Assembly: GCF_002937115.1 (NCBI RefSeq)
Contig: NZ_NHRY01000059.1
Span: 1-32,584, forward strand
DNA: 32,584 nucleotides
Source of the DNA: Rhodopila globiformis
Lineage (GTDB): Bacteria > Pseudomonadota > Alphaproteobacteria > Acetobacterales > Acetobacteraceae
Reading direction: 5' to 3'
Shown piece by piece: positions 8,720 through 17,066 of this stretch. Under the pieces are notes generated by a model that saw only the letters and a program-made list of their open reading frames with translations, was not told the origin of the DNA and made no database searches. The position numbers were made by a program, and so were the translations under genes. Each line of letters starts with the position of its first letter. The stretch's first letter is position 1.

Positions 8720-9023
8720 GGGACAGCGTGGTTGATGGCGCATTTCTGTTCGCACAGAGAAGAAGCCGAGTGGGTATGGAGGGCCACAGGGGATCAGGGG
8801 GACGTCGCGCGGCTTGGTGTGGATGGCGCTTTTGTGGCCGGCAGCATCACCGGCCCACCCGTGCGGCGCCAGGCATTGCCGCACGGGTGCACCGGTGAAG
8901 CGGCCTGCTACGACGGCGCCTTGCGCACCAGACCGCGCGACGTCCCCCTGACGCTCTGCGGCCCTCCAAGGCCCTCGGTTATTCTCTGTACGAACAGAAA
9001 TACGCCATCAGCCACGCTGTCCC
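8720..9023. repeat. 300-nt imperfect palindrome with ~110-nt arms
   Basis: The left arm (8720-8829) and the reverse complement of the right arm (8916-9023) align end to end with roughly one mismatch in seven bases. The core matches include CATTTCTGTTCG, GGAGGGCC and CAGGGGGACGTCGCGCGG. The 86-nt loop contains a second perfect hairpin (ACCCGTGCGGC / GCCGCACGGGT, about 8857-8888). It fills most of the 628-base gap 8528-9155, where no gene was found. Origin is open: two inverted copies of an interspersed repeat, a MITE-like element or a structured RNA. Confidence 0.85.
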
Positions 9024-9155
9024 CACTGAGGACGCACTATCCCGAGGCGGCCAATCCGGCGCGGTTGCCGTTGAAACCGCGTGACGGCGGCATACGAAAT
9101 CGCCTAGAGTGCCGGATGCGATCAATCAAAATCAAACAAGAACAGGGAGGAGACA

Positions 9156-10547
9156 TTGACAATAACAGCCACGACCTTGTCAGGCTCCGATACCAGCCTG
9201 ACCGACGCCCAGATCGACGCCTTCCGCGCCAGCATCCGCGGTGACCTCATCCTGCGGGACAGCGCCAGCTATGAAACCGCGCGGCGGGTCTGGAACGGTA
9301 ACATCGACCGCCGCCCGGCGGTGATCGTGCGCTGCACCGGCGCCGCCGACGTGCAACGCGCGGTCAATTTCGCCCGTACGCACGAACTGCTGCTCTCGCT
9401 GCGCTGCGGCGGCCACAGTGCGCCCGGCTACGGAACGAACGACGGCGGCATGGTCATCGACATGGGGCTGATGAAGGGGATCCGCGTCGATCCCGGCAAC
9501 CGCACCGCGACCGCGCAAGGCGGCGTGCAGTGGCGCGAGTTCGACCATGAAACGCAGGCCTTCGGACTGGCGACGACGGGCGGAACGGTCTCGAACACCG
9601 GCATCGCCGGCCTGACGCTTGGCGGCGGCATCGGATGGCTGATGGGCAAGCACGGACTGTCAGTGGACAATCTGCTTTCCGCCGACGTGGTCACCGCGGA
9701 CGGGCAGTTCCGTACCGCCAGCGAAACAGAGAACCCGGACCTGTTCTGGGCGTTGCGTGGCGGCGGCGGCAACTTCGGGGCGGTCACGTCATTGCAGTAC
9801 CGCCTGCACCCGGTCACCGAAACATTCAGCGGCCTGGTCATTTATCCGCTGGATCAGGGGCGCGACGTGCTGCGGTTCTACCGCGACTTCTGCGCCACCC
9901 TGCCGGACGAGGCCGAGGCGTTCGCGGCGCTGTTGACGCACGACGGACATCCTGTCGTCGCGCTGGTGCTCGGCTACAACGGGCCGGTCGAGGACGGGGA
10001 GAAAGTCCTCGCCCCGGCGCGGCAGTTCGGCAGGCCGATAGCCGATCTGGTGGGGCCGATGCCGTATTGCGTGCGGCAGACATTGATCGACGAGCCGTCG
10101 GCGCGGCATGGACTGCACCGCTACTGGCGCTCGGCCTTCGTCGACCAGTTGTCCGACCGCCTGATCGACGGAATGCTGGAAGGGGCAGCCGGCTTCACGT
10201 CGCCACTCAGCATTATCGGGCTGTTCCACGTGCACGGGGCGGCGGCCCGTGTCCCGGCGACTGCGACGGCGTTCTCGGCGCGGCGGCCGACATGGGATTT
10301 CGACATCATCGGGCAATGGAGCGACGCGGCGGAGTCCGCCGGTCACACCGCGTGGGTTCGCGCGCTGTGGGACCGCGTGGAGCCTGAGCTGCTGGGCACC
10401 GTCTATATCAACCACATGATGGGCGACGACCGTCCCGAGCGGGTGCGCGCGTCGTACGGCGAGAACTATACCCGGTTGCGGGACCTCAAGACGCTGTATG
10501 ATCCGATGAACCTGTTCCGGGTCAACGCGAACATCGCGCCGGCGTAG
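9156..10547 (+). CDS. FAD-binding oxidase, berberine-bridge/PCMH type
   Basis: A flavoprotein oxidase of the VAO/PCMH superfamily, 463 aa. The FAD domain starts with RRPAVIVRCTGAADVQRAVN, then LRCGGHSAPGYG, where H87 is the usual covalent attachment residue for the flavin. GLTLGGGIGWLMGKHGLSVDN and DLFWALRGGGGNFGAVT complete the signature. The C-terminus has the BBE motif NYTRLRDLKTLYDPMNLFRVN. The second, cysteinyl flavin link of plant berberine enzymes is not seen at the equivalent site (IAGLTLGGG). Substrate is unknown; sugars, phenolics and alkaloids are all oxidised by relatives. The start is TTG 9156, behind a strong GGGAGGAG; no ATG is better placed. No signal peptide was seen. Confidence 0.88.
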   Translation: MTITATTLSGSDTSLTDAQIDAFRASIRGDLILRDSASYETARRVWNGNIDRRPAVIVRCTGAADVQRAVNFARTHELLLSLRCGGHSAPGYGTNDGGMVIDMGLMKGIRVDPGNRTATAQGGVQWREFDHETQAFGLATTGGTVSNTGIAGLTLGGGIGWLMGKHGLSVDNLLSADVVTADGQFRTASETENPDLFWALRGGGGNFGAVTSLQYRLHPVTETFSGLVIYPLDQGRDVLRFYRDFCATLPDEAEAFAALLTHDGHPVVALVLGYNGPVEDGEKVLAPARQFGRPIADLVGPMPYCVRQTLIDEPSARHGLHRYWRSAFVDQLSDRLIDGMLEGAAGFTSPLSIIGLFHVHGAAARVPATATAFSARRPTWDFDIIGQWSDAAESAGHTAWVRALWDRVEPELLGTVYINHMMGDDRPERVRASYGENYTRLRDLKTLYDPMNLFRVNANIAPA

Positions 10548-10590
10548 CGGCTGCCCGGCCGCTACGGGCGGCTGCGGTCGTTTTCTCTCC

Positions 10591-10895
10591 GTCATGGCCG
10601 GGCGTGTCCCGGCCATCCACCCCCCGCCGTCGAAGCGCAGATGGCCGGGACACGCCCTACGCAATGCACACATCTCGGAAACGGTCCGCCGCGGCGTTTC
10701 CCTTTCGTCATGGCCCGGCTTGTCCGGGCCACCTATTCCAGCACGTGTGCCGCGACAGGTGGCCCGGACAAGCCGGGCCATGACGATGGGGGAACGCTCT
10801 CGGAGCTCGGAGCCCAGGCAAGCACTTGATTTTACGGTCATTTCCGACTCGTTTCAGAGATCTGTGCATCCCGTAGGGACACGCCCGGCCATGAC
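10591..10895. repeat. composite nested palindromic repeat (type 1 enclosing type 2)
   Basis: 10591-10684 is a type-1 repeat: GTCATGGCCGGGCGTGTCC, a GGCCAT hairpin, then GATGGCCGGGACACGCCC and a tail ending ATCTCGGAAACG. 10832-10895 is the same tail and end in reverse, finishing GGGACACGCCCGGCCATGAC. Between them sits the type-2 hairpin (10707-10784). The whole 305 bases are therefore bounded by inverted type-1 ends. The surrounding gap 10548-11065 holds no gene. A second such composite lies at 23690-24143. Confidence 0.85.
10707..10784. repeat. type-2 palindrome with a perfect 28-bp stem
   Basis: Positions 10707-10734 and 10757-10784 are perfect inverted copies (starting GTCATGGCCCGGCTTGTCC) around a 22-nt loop. 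Almost the same 78-nt unit recurs at 18316-18393, with the stem unchanged and differences only in the loop. Such conservation of the arms is what a REP-like or transcript-terminating palindrome shows. Confidence 0.9.
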
Positions 10896-11065
10896 GATAG
10901 GGTGACGACCTGGCTCCGCCCGTCCCTCGTTCCGACCAGGCAAATGCCGGCAGGCGGACTGCGTAACAGCCTCGCCTCCGAACTGCCGGCAACCCGCCAG
11001 GATTTCCTCCCCCGGCCCGGATGGTCTAGCCTCCTCGCAACGCCACCAACAAAAGTGAGGAAACC

Positions 11066-11866
11066 ATGGACTTCCACGGCAAAGTGGCCCTGATCACGGG
11101 CGCCGGCAACGGTATCGGGCGGGCCGCCGCCATCGGCTTCGTCTCCCGCGGCGCCAAGGTCGTGGTGGTGGACCGGGACGAGGCGGCGGGCGAGGCCACC
11201 GCCGGCATCCTGCGGCAGCATGGCGGGCAGGCGCAGTTCGTCGCCGCCGACGTCACCCAGGCCGCCGACGTGCAAAATTACGTCAAGCGGACGCTGGACG
11301 CCTACGGCGCGATTGATTGCTTCTGCAACAACGCCGGCATCGAAGGCAGCGTCGCGCCGACACATCAGTACGACGAGGCAATGTTCGACCGCGTCATGGC
11401 GGTAAACGTCAAGGGCGTGTTCCTCGGCCTGCGGCACGTACTGCCGGTGATGCTGCAGCAGCAGCGCGGCGCGGTGGTGAACACCGCCTCGGTCGCCGGT
11501 CTCGTCGCCTCGCCGGGGATGCCGGCCTATGTCGCCTCCAAGCATGCCGTCATCGGCCTGACCAAGACGGCCGCGGGCGAGGTGGCGCGTGCGGGCGTGC
11601 GGGTGAACGCCGTCTGCCCGGGGCCGATCGATACGCGGATGATCCATTCCCTGGAGTCGATGCTGAATGCCGACGATCCGGCCAGCGTCGGCACCCGCTA
11701 CCAGTCCAACATCCCCATCGGCCGCTACGGCACGCCGGAGGAGGTGGCGAACCTGGTGATCTTCCTGTGCTCGGACCTTGCCTCCAACATCACCGGCGCG
11801 CACTACGTCTTGGATGGCGGCCGGACGGCGACCGGCGGGGCCGTGACCAACAACCTGGTGCGCTGA
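11066..11866 (+). CDS. SDR-family NAD(P)-dependent oxidoreductase (1 of 5)
   Basis: A classical short-chain dehydrogenase of 266 aa. The cofactor site TGAGNGIG (11-18), NNAG (88-91), catalytic S142, Y155 and K159 (AYVASK), and the PGPIDTRM loop are all present. VVVVDRDE places an acid at the end of the second strand, which favours NAD over NADP. ATG 11066 follows GTGAGG at 7 nt. It opens a tightly packed five-gene operon; the next gene begins one base after its stop. The substrate is presumably a hydroxyl or keto intermediate of that pathway, but the sequence does not say which. Confidence 0.9.
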   Translation: MDFHGKVALITGAGNGIGRAAAIGFVSRGAKVVVVDRDEAAGEATAGILRQHGGQAQFVAADVTQAADVQNYVKRTLDAYGAIDCFCNNAGIEGSVAPTHQYDEAMFDRVMAVNVKGVFLGLRHVLPVMLQQQRGAVVNTASVAGLVASPGMPAYVASKHAVIGLTKTAAGEVARAGVRVNAVCPGPIDTRMIHSLESMLNADDPASVGTRYQSNIPIGRYGTPEEVANLVIFLCSDLASNITGAHYVLDGGRTATGGAVTNNLVR

Positions 11867-11867
11867 G

Positions 11868-12602
11868 ATGGCGGGGCTGCTCGACGGCAAGCTCGCGCTG
11901 GTCACCGGCGGCGGCTCCGGCATCGGCGAGGGCATCGCCAGGGCGATGGCGGAGCACGGCGCGCGGGTGATCATTGCCGACGTGAACGAGGCCGGCGCGG
12001 CGCGGGTCGCCGCCGGCATCGGTGGCGATACAGCCTGCTATACGCTGGATGTGGCGGATCGCACGGCCTGCGACGAACTGGCGGGCCGGGTGGGGCCGAT
12101 CTCGGTGCTGGTGAACAATGCCGGGATCATCCGCCGCGGCAAGCTGGAGGCCGGAACGGCGCGGGCGGACTGGGATGCGACCATGGCGGTCAATCTCGAC
12201 GGGCCGTACAACATGGTCACCGCGTTCCTGGCGCAGTTGAAGGCGACGAAGGGCTCGGTAATCAATATCGGCTCGATCCAGTCCTTCGTCGCGCTGCCGA
12301 ATTCGGCCGCCTACACCACGTCGAAAGGTGGCGTGCGGATGCTGACCAAGGCACTGGCGATCGAATTGTCGCCGCACGGGGTGCGGGTGAACGCCATCGG
12401 CCCGGGAATGATCGCCACGCCGCTGAACGCGGCGGCGCGGCAGAACCCGGACTACATGGAGAACTTCGCCCGGCGCATTCCGCTCGGCCGCCTGGGTGAG
12501 CCGGCGGATATCGCCGGGCCGGCGGTGTTCCTGGCCTCGGACCTGGCCCGCTACGTCACCGGCGTGACGCTGCCGGTGGATGGCGGCTTCCTGGCGTACT
12601 GA
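11868..12602 (+). CDS. SDR-family oxidoreductase (2 of 5)
   Basis: A short-chain dehydrogenase, 244 aa. Cofactor motif TGGGSGIG (13-20), D38 in VIIADVN for NAD preference, NNAG (83-86), catalytic S136, Y149 and K153 (AYTTSK), and GPGMIATPLN. The C-terminus LPVDGGFLAY is typical of FabG-like SDRs acting on sugar acids or small alcohols. It starts one base after the first SDR and ends two bases before the hydrolase, so it is the second gene of the operon. Confidence 0.9.
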   Translation: MAGLLDGKLALVTGGGSGIGEGIARAMAEHGARVIIADVNEAGAARVAAGIGGDTACYTLDVADRTACDELAGRVGPISVLVNNAGIIRRGKLEAGTARADWDATMAVNLDGPYNMVTAFLAQLKATKGSVINIGSIQSFVALPNSAAYTTSKGGVRMLTKALAIELSPHGVRVNAIGPGMIATPLNAAARQNPDYMENFARRIPLGRLGEPADIAGPAVFLASDLARYVTGVTLPVDGGFLAY

Positions 12603-12604
12603 CG

Positions 12605-13495
12605 ATGCAGACCGTTCGCACGCCCGTGCTGGAGATCGCCTACCTGGAGTCCGGTCCGCCGGACGGGCCGCCGGTGATCCTGCTGCACGGCTGGCCGTCG
12701 GACGTGCACGACTACGATGGCGTGGCGCCGCCGCTGGCCGCCGCCGGCTTCCGTGTGCTGGTGCCGTGGCTGCGGGGCTTCGGCCCGACGCAGTTCCTGC
12801 ACCCCGCGACGCCGCGCAGCGGGCAGCAGGCGGCGCTGGGGGCGGACGTGCGCGACTTCATGGACGCGCTGTCGATCCCGCGCGCCACCCTGGTGGGCTA
12901 CGACTGGGGCGGCCGGGCGGCCTGCGTCGTCGCGGCGCTGTGGCCGGAGCGGGTCGCCGGGCTGGTCGCGATCACCGGCTATGGCATCCAGGACATCGCC
13001 GCCGCGTCCCGGCCGGCGGCGGCGGAGCAGGAGTTCCGCTACTGGTACCAATGGTATTTCCACACCAGGCGCGGCCGCGCCGGACTGGACGCCAACCGCG
13101 GCGCGATCGCCCGCCTGCTGTGGCAGCTGTGGTCGCCGAACTGGCGTTTTGACGAGGTGATGTTCCAGGCCACGGCCGCCAGCTTCGACAACCCCGATTT
13201 CGTCGATGTCACGATCCACTCGTATCGCCACCGCTACGGCAATGCGCCCGGCGATCCTGCCCATGACGCGCTGGAGGCCAGCCTGGCCGGCCAGCCCGCG
13301 ATCGCGGCGCCGACGATTGTCCTGCACGGCGAGGCTGACGGCGTCGGGCCGCCTGCCACCTCGATCACGCGCGACCGCCTGTTCGCGCGTCTTCTGGAGC
13401 GGAAACTGATCCCGCGGGCCGGGCATTTTTTGTCGCGCGAAAATCCCGCCGACGTCGTGGCCGCTGTCGTCCGCCTGGCGAAGGTGCCGGGATGA
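12605..13495 (+). CDS. alpha/beta hydrolase, epoxide hydrolase/haloalkane dehalogenase-like
   Basis: An alpha/beta-fold hydrolase, 296 aa. The oxyanion motif LLHGWP (26-31) is followed by LVGYDWGGRAA, whose D100 sits at the nucleophile elbow. Asp-Trp-Gly-Gly is the pattern of epoxide hydrolases and haloalkane dehalogenases, not of serine esterases. The acid is probably in LHGEADG (about 245) and the base is H274 in RAGHFLSRENP. The cap region (RYWYQWYFHTRRGRAG) is aromatic and arginine-rich. It is the third gene of the operon, two bases after the second SDR. Substrate unknown; ring or ester opening between the SDR and dioxygenase steps would fit. Confidence 0.87.
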   Translation: MQTVRTPVLEIAYLESGPPDGPPVILLHGWPSDVHDYDGVAPPLAAAGFRVLVPWLRGFGPTQFLHPATPRSGQQAALGADVRDFMDALSIPRATLVGYDWGGRAACVVAALWPERVAGLVAITGYGIQDIAAASRPAAAEQEFRYWYQWYFHTRRGRAGLDANRGAIARLLWQLWSPNWRFDEVMFQATAASFDNPDFVDVTIHSYRHRYGNAPGDPAHDALEASLAGQPAIAAPTIVLHGEADGVGPPATSITRDRLFARLLERKLIPRAGHFLSRENPADVVAAVVRLAKVPG

Positions 13496-13611
13496 CGGGC
13501 CTGGCTGCCCGTGGGATCCGGGTCCATGCGCCGCCCGCCGCCCGCCGGGCCGGTGCGCCGCAGCCCCGAAAATCCCGGGGTTCCGGATCTATTTTCGATG
13601 GAGAAACGGCC

Positions 13612-14493
13612 ATGAAGATCATTCCCAGCGGCCAGACGCTCGGCGCGCGGATCGAGGCTATCGACCTGGCGAACCCGCTGCCCGACGCCGATTTCCGCAC
13701 GCTGCTGCGCGCCCTCGGCCAGTACGGCGTGCTGTGCTTCCCGGACCAGACCTTCGAGACCCCGGACTTCGCCGCCTTCGCTCGCCGGTTCGGCGACCTG
13801 GAGGTGAACGTCGCCAATTCCTATCACGAGCCGGGCTTCCCCGAGATCATGATCCTGTCCAACGAAATCGGCGCCGACGGCAAACCGCTGGGCCTGAACG
13901 ACGCCGGGCAGGGCTGGCACACCGACATGTCGTACAGCCGCGACATCGCCCTGGCGAACATCCTGCACGCCCGGGCGGTGCCGATGCGCCACGGCAAGTC
14001 CGTCGGCGAGACGCAGTTCCGCAACATGCACGCCGCCTATGAGGAACTGCCCGACGAAATGAAGCACACGCTGGAAGGCCGCACCGCCACGCATGATTTC
14101 GAGAAATTCTGGGAGGTGATGCGCCTGCGCCCCGGCTCCCGCCGCGCGAAGCTGACCGAGGAGCAGCGCCGCCGCAAGCCGCCGGTGTCGCAGCCGCTGG
14201 TGCGCATCCATCCGTTGACCGGGCGGAAGGTGCTGTACGCCAATCCCGGCTACACGATGTGGATCGACGGCATGGATCGGCACGAAAGCGACCTGATCCT
14301 GGACTACCTGTTCCGCCACCAGGAGCGGGCGGACTTCCTCTACGCGCATCACTGGGCCGTCGGCGATGTCCTGATCTGGGACAATATCGGCACGGTGCAC
14401 AACGCGGTCGCCGATTACACCCCGCAGGAGCACCGCTATATGCGCCGCGCGCAGGTGATGGCGACGCTCGACTATCCCGCGCTGGTGGCCTGA
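13612..14493 (+). CDS. TauD/TfdA-family Fe(II)/2-oxoglutarate dioxygenase
   Basis: A 293-aa member of the alpha-ketoglutarate-dependent dioxygenases, which hydroxylate substrates such as taurine, sulfate esters or aryloxyacids with release of CO2 and succinate. Iron ligands are visible: H103 and D105 in GWHTDMSY, and H263 in GTVHNAVADY. The 2-oxoglutarate arginine follows in HRYMRRAQV (R275/R278). VLIWDNIGTVHNA is the usual second-ligand context. ATG 13612 was chosen because GGAG lies 8 nt upstream; the open frame before it is non-coding in character. A 116-base gap precedes it, and the next SDR starts one base after its stop. Confidence 0.92.
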   Translation: MKIIPSGQTLGARIEAIDLANPLPDADFRTLLRALGQYGVLCFPDQTFETPDFAAFARRFGDLEVNVANSYHEPGFPEIMILSNEIGADGKPLGLNDAGQGWHTDMSYSRDIALANILHARAVPMRHGKSVGETQFRNMHAAYEELPDEMKHTLEGRTATHDFEKFWEVMRLRPGSRRAKLTEEQRRRKPPVSQPLVRIHPLTGRKVLYANPGYTMWIDGMDRHESDLILDYLFRHQERADFLYAHHWAVGDVLIWDNIGTVHNAVADYTPQEHRYMRRAQVMATLDYPALVA

Positions 14494-14494
14494 G

Positions 14495-15223
14495 ATGTCG
14501 GTCTTCACCGGCAAGCGCATCGTCGTCACCGGCGGCGCCGGCGGCATCGGCGTCGAAACCGTGCGCGCCTTCATGGAGCAGGGCGGCCACGTGATCATGG
14601 CCGACATCGACGAGGCCGCGCTGACACGGGCGCAGGAAAGCCTCGGCCGGGTGCGGCTGGGCACGATCGCCTCGGCGCTGGACACCCCGGCGGAATGCGC
14701 CCGGGTGATCGAGGCCGCCGGCGGCCCGGTGTTCGCGCTGGTGCACCTGGCCGGGCTGTTCGAGCGGGACCCGCTGGACCCGGATGACCACGGCGTGTGG
14801 AACCGGGCGATCGCGGCGAACCTGACCAACGCCTATGACATGGCCGTCGCCTTCGCCTCCCGCGCCGATGCGCGGGAGCCGGCGCGGATCGTGCTGACCA
14901 GTTCCATCGCCTATCGCCGCGGCAGTTCCAGCTATGTGTCCTATTCGGCGGCGAAGGGCGGGATCGTCGGCCTGACCCGCGCGCTGTCGCGCAAGCTGGC
15001 GCCGGACGTGCTGGTGAACGCCGTCGCCCCCGGGATCATCGAGACGCGGATGACCGACGATATCATTGCCGCGCGCGGGGATGACTTCCGTCGGGAGATC
15101 CCGCTGCAACGCTTCGGCAAGCCGGCGGAAATCGCCTCGGTGATCCGCTTCCTGTGCTCGCCGGACGCGTCCTACGTCACCGGTCAGACGATCACCATCG
15201 ATGGTGGGATGACCAACGCCTGA
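14495..15223 (+). CDS. SDR-family oxidoreductase (3 of 5)
   Basis: A short-chain dehydrogenase of 242 aa. Motifs: TGGAGGIG (12-19), D37 in VIMADID, catalytic S136/S137, Y150 and K154 (SYSAAK), and APGIIETRM. The structural NNAG motif is altered to HLAG (84-87), which is unusual but tolerated in SDRs. It follows the dioxygenase by one base, suggesting that it oxidises the hydroxyl product made there. It is the last gene of the five-gene operon. Confidence 0.88.
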   Translation: MSVFTGKRIVVTGGAGGIGVETVRAFMEQGGHVIMADIDEAALTRAQESLGRVRLGTIASALDTPAECARVIEAAGGPVFALVHLAGLFERDPLDPDDHGVWNRAIAANLTNAYDMAVAFASRADAREPARIVLTSSIAYRRGSSSYVSYSAAKGGIVGLTRALSRKLAPDVLVNAVAPGIIETRMTDDIIAARGDDFRREIPLQRFGKPAEIASVIRFLCSPDASYVTGQTITIDGGMTNA

Positions 15224-15349
15224 AGGGACGCCGCGAGCAAGCAGCCAGGGCTTGCAATGCGCATTCAACTACGAAATGGTTCCGATAGAGTGCGTGTTTG
15301 CTGCTGGCCCGTTTGCCTTGGTGGCGGGCCGTTCGGTGATGAGGTCCTC

Positions 15350-15949
15350 ATGGCGACGCCGATCAACCAAAGTTTCTTCGACGACCCGAAGGAATACAAT
15401 CGCCAGGTCGGTTTTGCAGGCGGTTATGGGTCCAACGGTATGCGAGGCGGAATCTGGCCAATGACTCAGGACAAGTTGCGCCCCGGCGAGGTGATCTTTC
15501 GGGTCGGACATTCGACCTTGCCGATGACAAAGAACATGTCCTCGCCCTGGTGGATGCGCGATGAGTCATTTTATGCGATCTGCAGCGCGTCCGAGCGGAG
15601 CGGCACCAGCTTGCCGAGCCTCTATCGGATGAAATGCGCCGTCGCCTATGATTTCGGTGCCGCCGACATCCTGCTTGAGGCCCGCGTCACAGCCTTGCTG
15701 CGCGTGTTCGCCGGTCGCGGCCGGCCGGTCATGGACGAAAGCGACGGGCGGCGGGGACAGGTCTGGTTCGGTGCGTTTGAAATCGCACAGATATTCATTC
15801 CAGGTCTGCGCGATTTCGCAACCGGTTTCCCGACCCGGATCTGTCATGAAGCAATCGAGATTGTAGAGAAACACAGGCTGACCGACTACATCTCCGTCCA
15901 GCGAGGGCGTCAACGCAAGATCAGCAAGCGACTCCTCGCTGGACTCTGA
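15350..15949 (+). CDS. unknown 199-aa protein of different base composition
   Basis: The family was not recognised. ATG 15350 has GAGG 5 nt upstream, and the protein then reads MATPINQSFFDDPKEYNRQV. An upstream ATG in frame (15257) would add a cysteine-rich, arginine-rich leader and is less likely. The middle contains EVIFRVGHSTLPMTKNMSSP and WWMRDESFYAIC; the end is basic (QRGRQRKISKRLLAGL). There is no membrane span, signal peptide or known active site. Codon choice is visibly more A/T than in its neighbours, so it may be a recent arrival. It is convergent with the VOC gene. Confidence 0.7.
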   Translation: MATPINQSFFDDPKEYNRQVGFAGGYGSNGMRGGIWPMTQDKLRPGEVIFRVGHSTLPMTKNMSSPWWMRDESFYAICSASERSGTSLPSLYRMKCAVAYDFGAADILLEARVTALLRVFAGRGRPVMDESDGRRGQVWFGAFEIAQIFIPGLRDFATGFPTRICHEAIEIVEKHRLTDYISVQRGRQRKISKRLLAGL

Positions 15950-16061
15950 ATCGACCTTGGTTCAGCCGGCGGCAGGCTCACTGTTGTTATGCAGGCAGAC
16001 CCATTGACGCCAGCCTGACGCATCAAGCCGGCCCATTCGTGGCCATCGGCAACGGTTCGGG

Positions 16062-16907
16062 CTACACGCTGAACTCGATCGTCACCCCGAACGCCTCGGA
16101 CGCCGGTACCAGCACGCTGGTGCCGATGCGGTCCACCCCGCGGATGCCGCCGGCCTCCAGCGCCGCCTCGGCGGCATCCAGCGACAGCGTGCGGAGGGTC
16201 AGCGCCGCCATGTAGTCCGGCCGGCCGCGACTGTCGGGGGCGGCGTCGCCGAACATTTCCCACAGCGCCCCGGGAGTCACCACGTCGAAGCGCGACAGCC
16301 CCAGGATCAGCGCGCAGCCGTCATCCGTCGGGCGCACCGTGCGCCGGCCGAACATGCGGGCGAACAGGCGGCCGAGCGCGTCGGGATCCTCGGCCGCGAT
16401 CACCGCGCGGGCGACGGCGACCGTCCCGTTGTCGTGGTGCCGCCACTCGTCCCGCCACACAAGGTTAGGCGTACGGTGCTCGCAGAAATACAGCCGGCCG
16501 AACGGCACGCTGGCGTGCGGCAGGTTGGTGGTGCGGAACGCCGCATCCCGTTGCCCGCCGGCAACCGCCACCGGGCGGGAGAAGTCCAGCGGCGGATCGA
16601 CCGCCACCTCCTGCCGCCGCAGCGTCTCATAGGTTGCCGCGGCGTCGTGCGTGCCGAACACCAGCCCGTTCAGTCCCAGCGGCGCCGCCATGATCTCCGG
16701 GCGGCCGGTCTCGCCCGGCGGGACGGCGATCAACTCCAGGTAGTCGGTGCCGAAGATCGCCAGGTGGTTCATCGACCCCAGCGTGTGGTGGCCGCGTGGC
16801 GTCAGGGTGAAACCGAGTCGCCGGTAGGTTTCGGCCGCCTCGTCGATCCGGTCGCGGACGTTGACGACGACATGGTCAAGCGTAGGCACAGGGAAGACAT
16901 GAGGCAT
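16062..16907 (-). CDS. VOC-fold (glyoxalase-like) protein
   Basis: A 281-aa protein of the vicinal-oxygen-chelate superfamily, with a glyoxalase-like double module. The start MPHVFPVPTLDHVVVNVRDR gives the first beta-alpha unit with H12 as a possible metal ligand. MNHLAIFGTDYLELIAVPPG gives the central strand with Glu in the usual ligand position. A second weaker module starts near VAVARAVIAAEDPDALGRLF. Relatives act as dioxygenases, isomerases or dehalogenases; no specific reaction can be assigned. It is transcribed divergently from SDR 4 across a 159-base gap, which probably holds both promoters. Confidence 0.83.
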   Translation of the reverse strand: MPHVFPVPTLDHVVVNVRDRIDEAAETYRRLGFTLTPRGHHTLGSMNHLAIFGTDYLELIAVPPGETGRPEIMAAPLGLNGLVFGTHDAAATYETLRRQEVAVDPPLDFSRPVAVAGGQRDAAFRTTNLPHASVPFGRLYFCEHRTPNLVWRDEWRHHDNGTVAVARAVIAAEDPDALGRLFARMFGRRTVRPTDDGCALILGLSRFDVVTPGALWEMFGDAAPDSRGRPDYMAALTLRTLSLDAAEAALEAGGIRGVDRIGTSVLVPASEAFGVTIEFSV

Positions 16908-17066
16908 TCAAGGTCATCCAGGTTACGGGTCACCGTGGCGGCGCACCGGCCCGCCATCGTCTGACGAGGTTGACACCGGTGGCAAGGAAATGCGGATGGA
17001 GGTTGGGGCACGGTTCGTGCATATTCTCACTCACACGCAATTAACGCAGCGCGAAGGATCCGGATC

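Noticed and set aside
8732-9244. 170-codon frame across the giant palindrome
   Set aside because: It is made of the two arms and loop of the palindrome and runs into the FAD oxidase gene in another frame.
13234-14829. 531-codon minus-strand frame across hydrolase, dioxygenase and SDR genes
   Set aside because: It crosses three real genes on the other strand and has no recognisable content.
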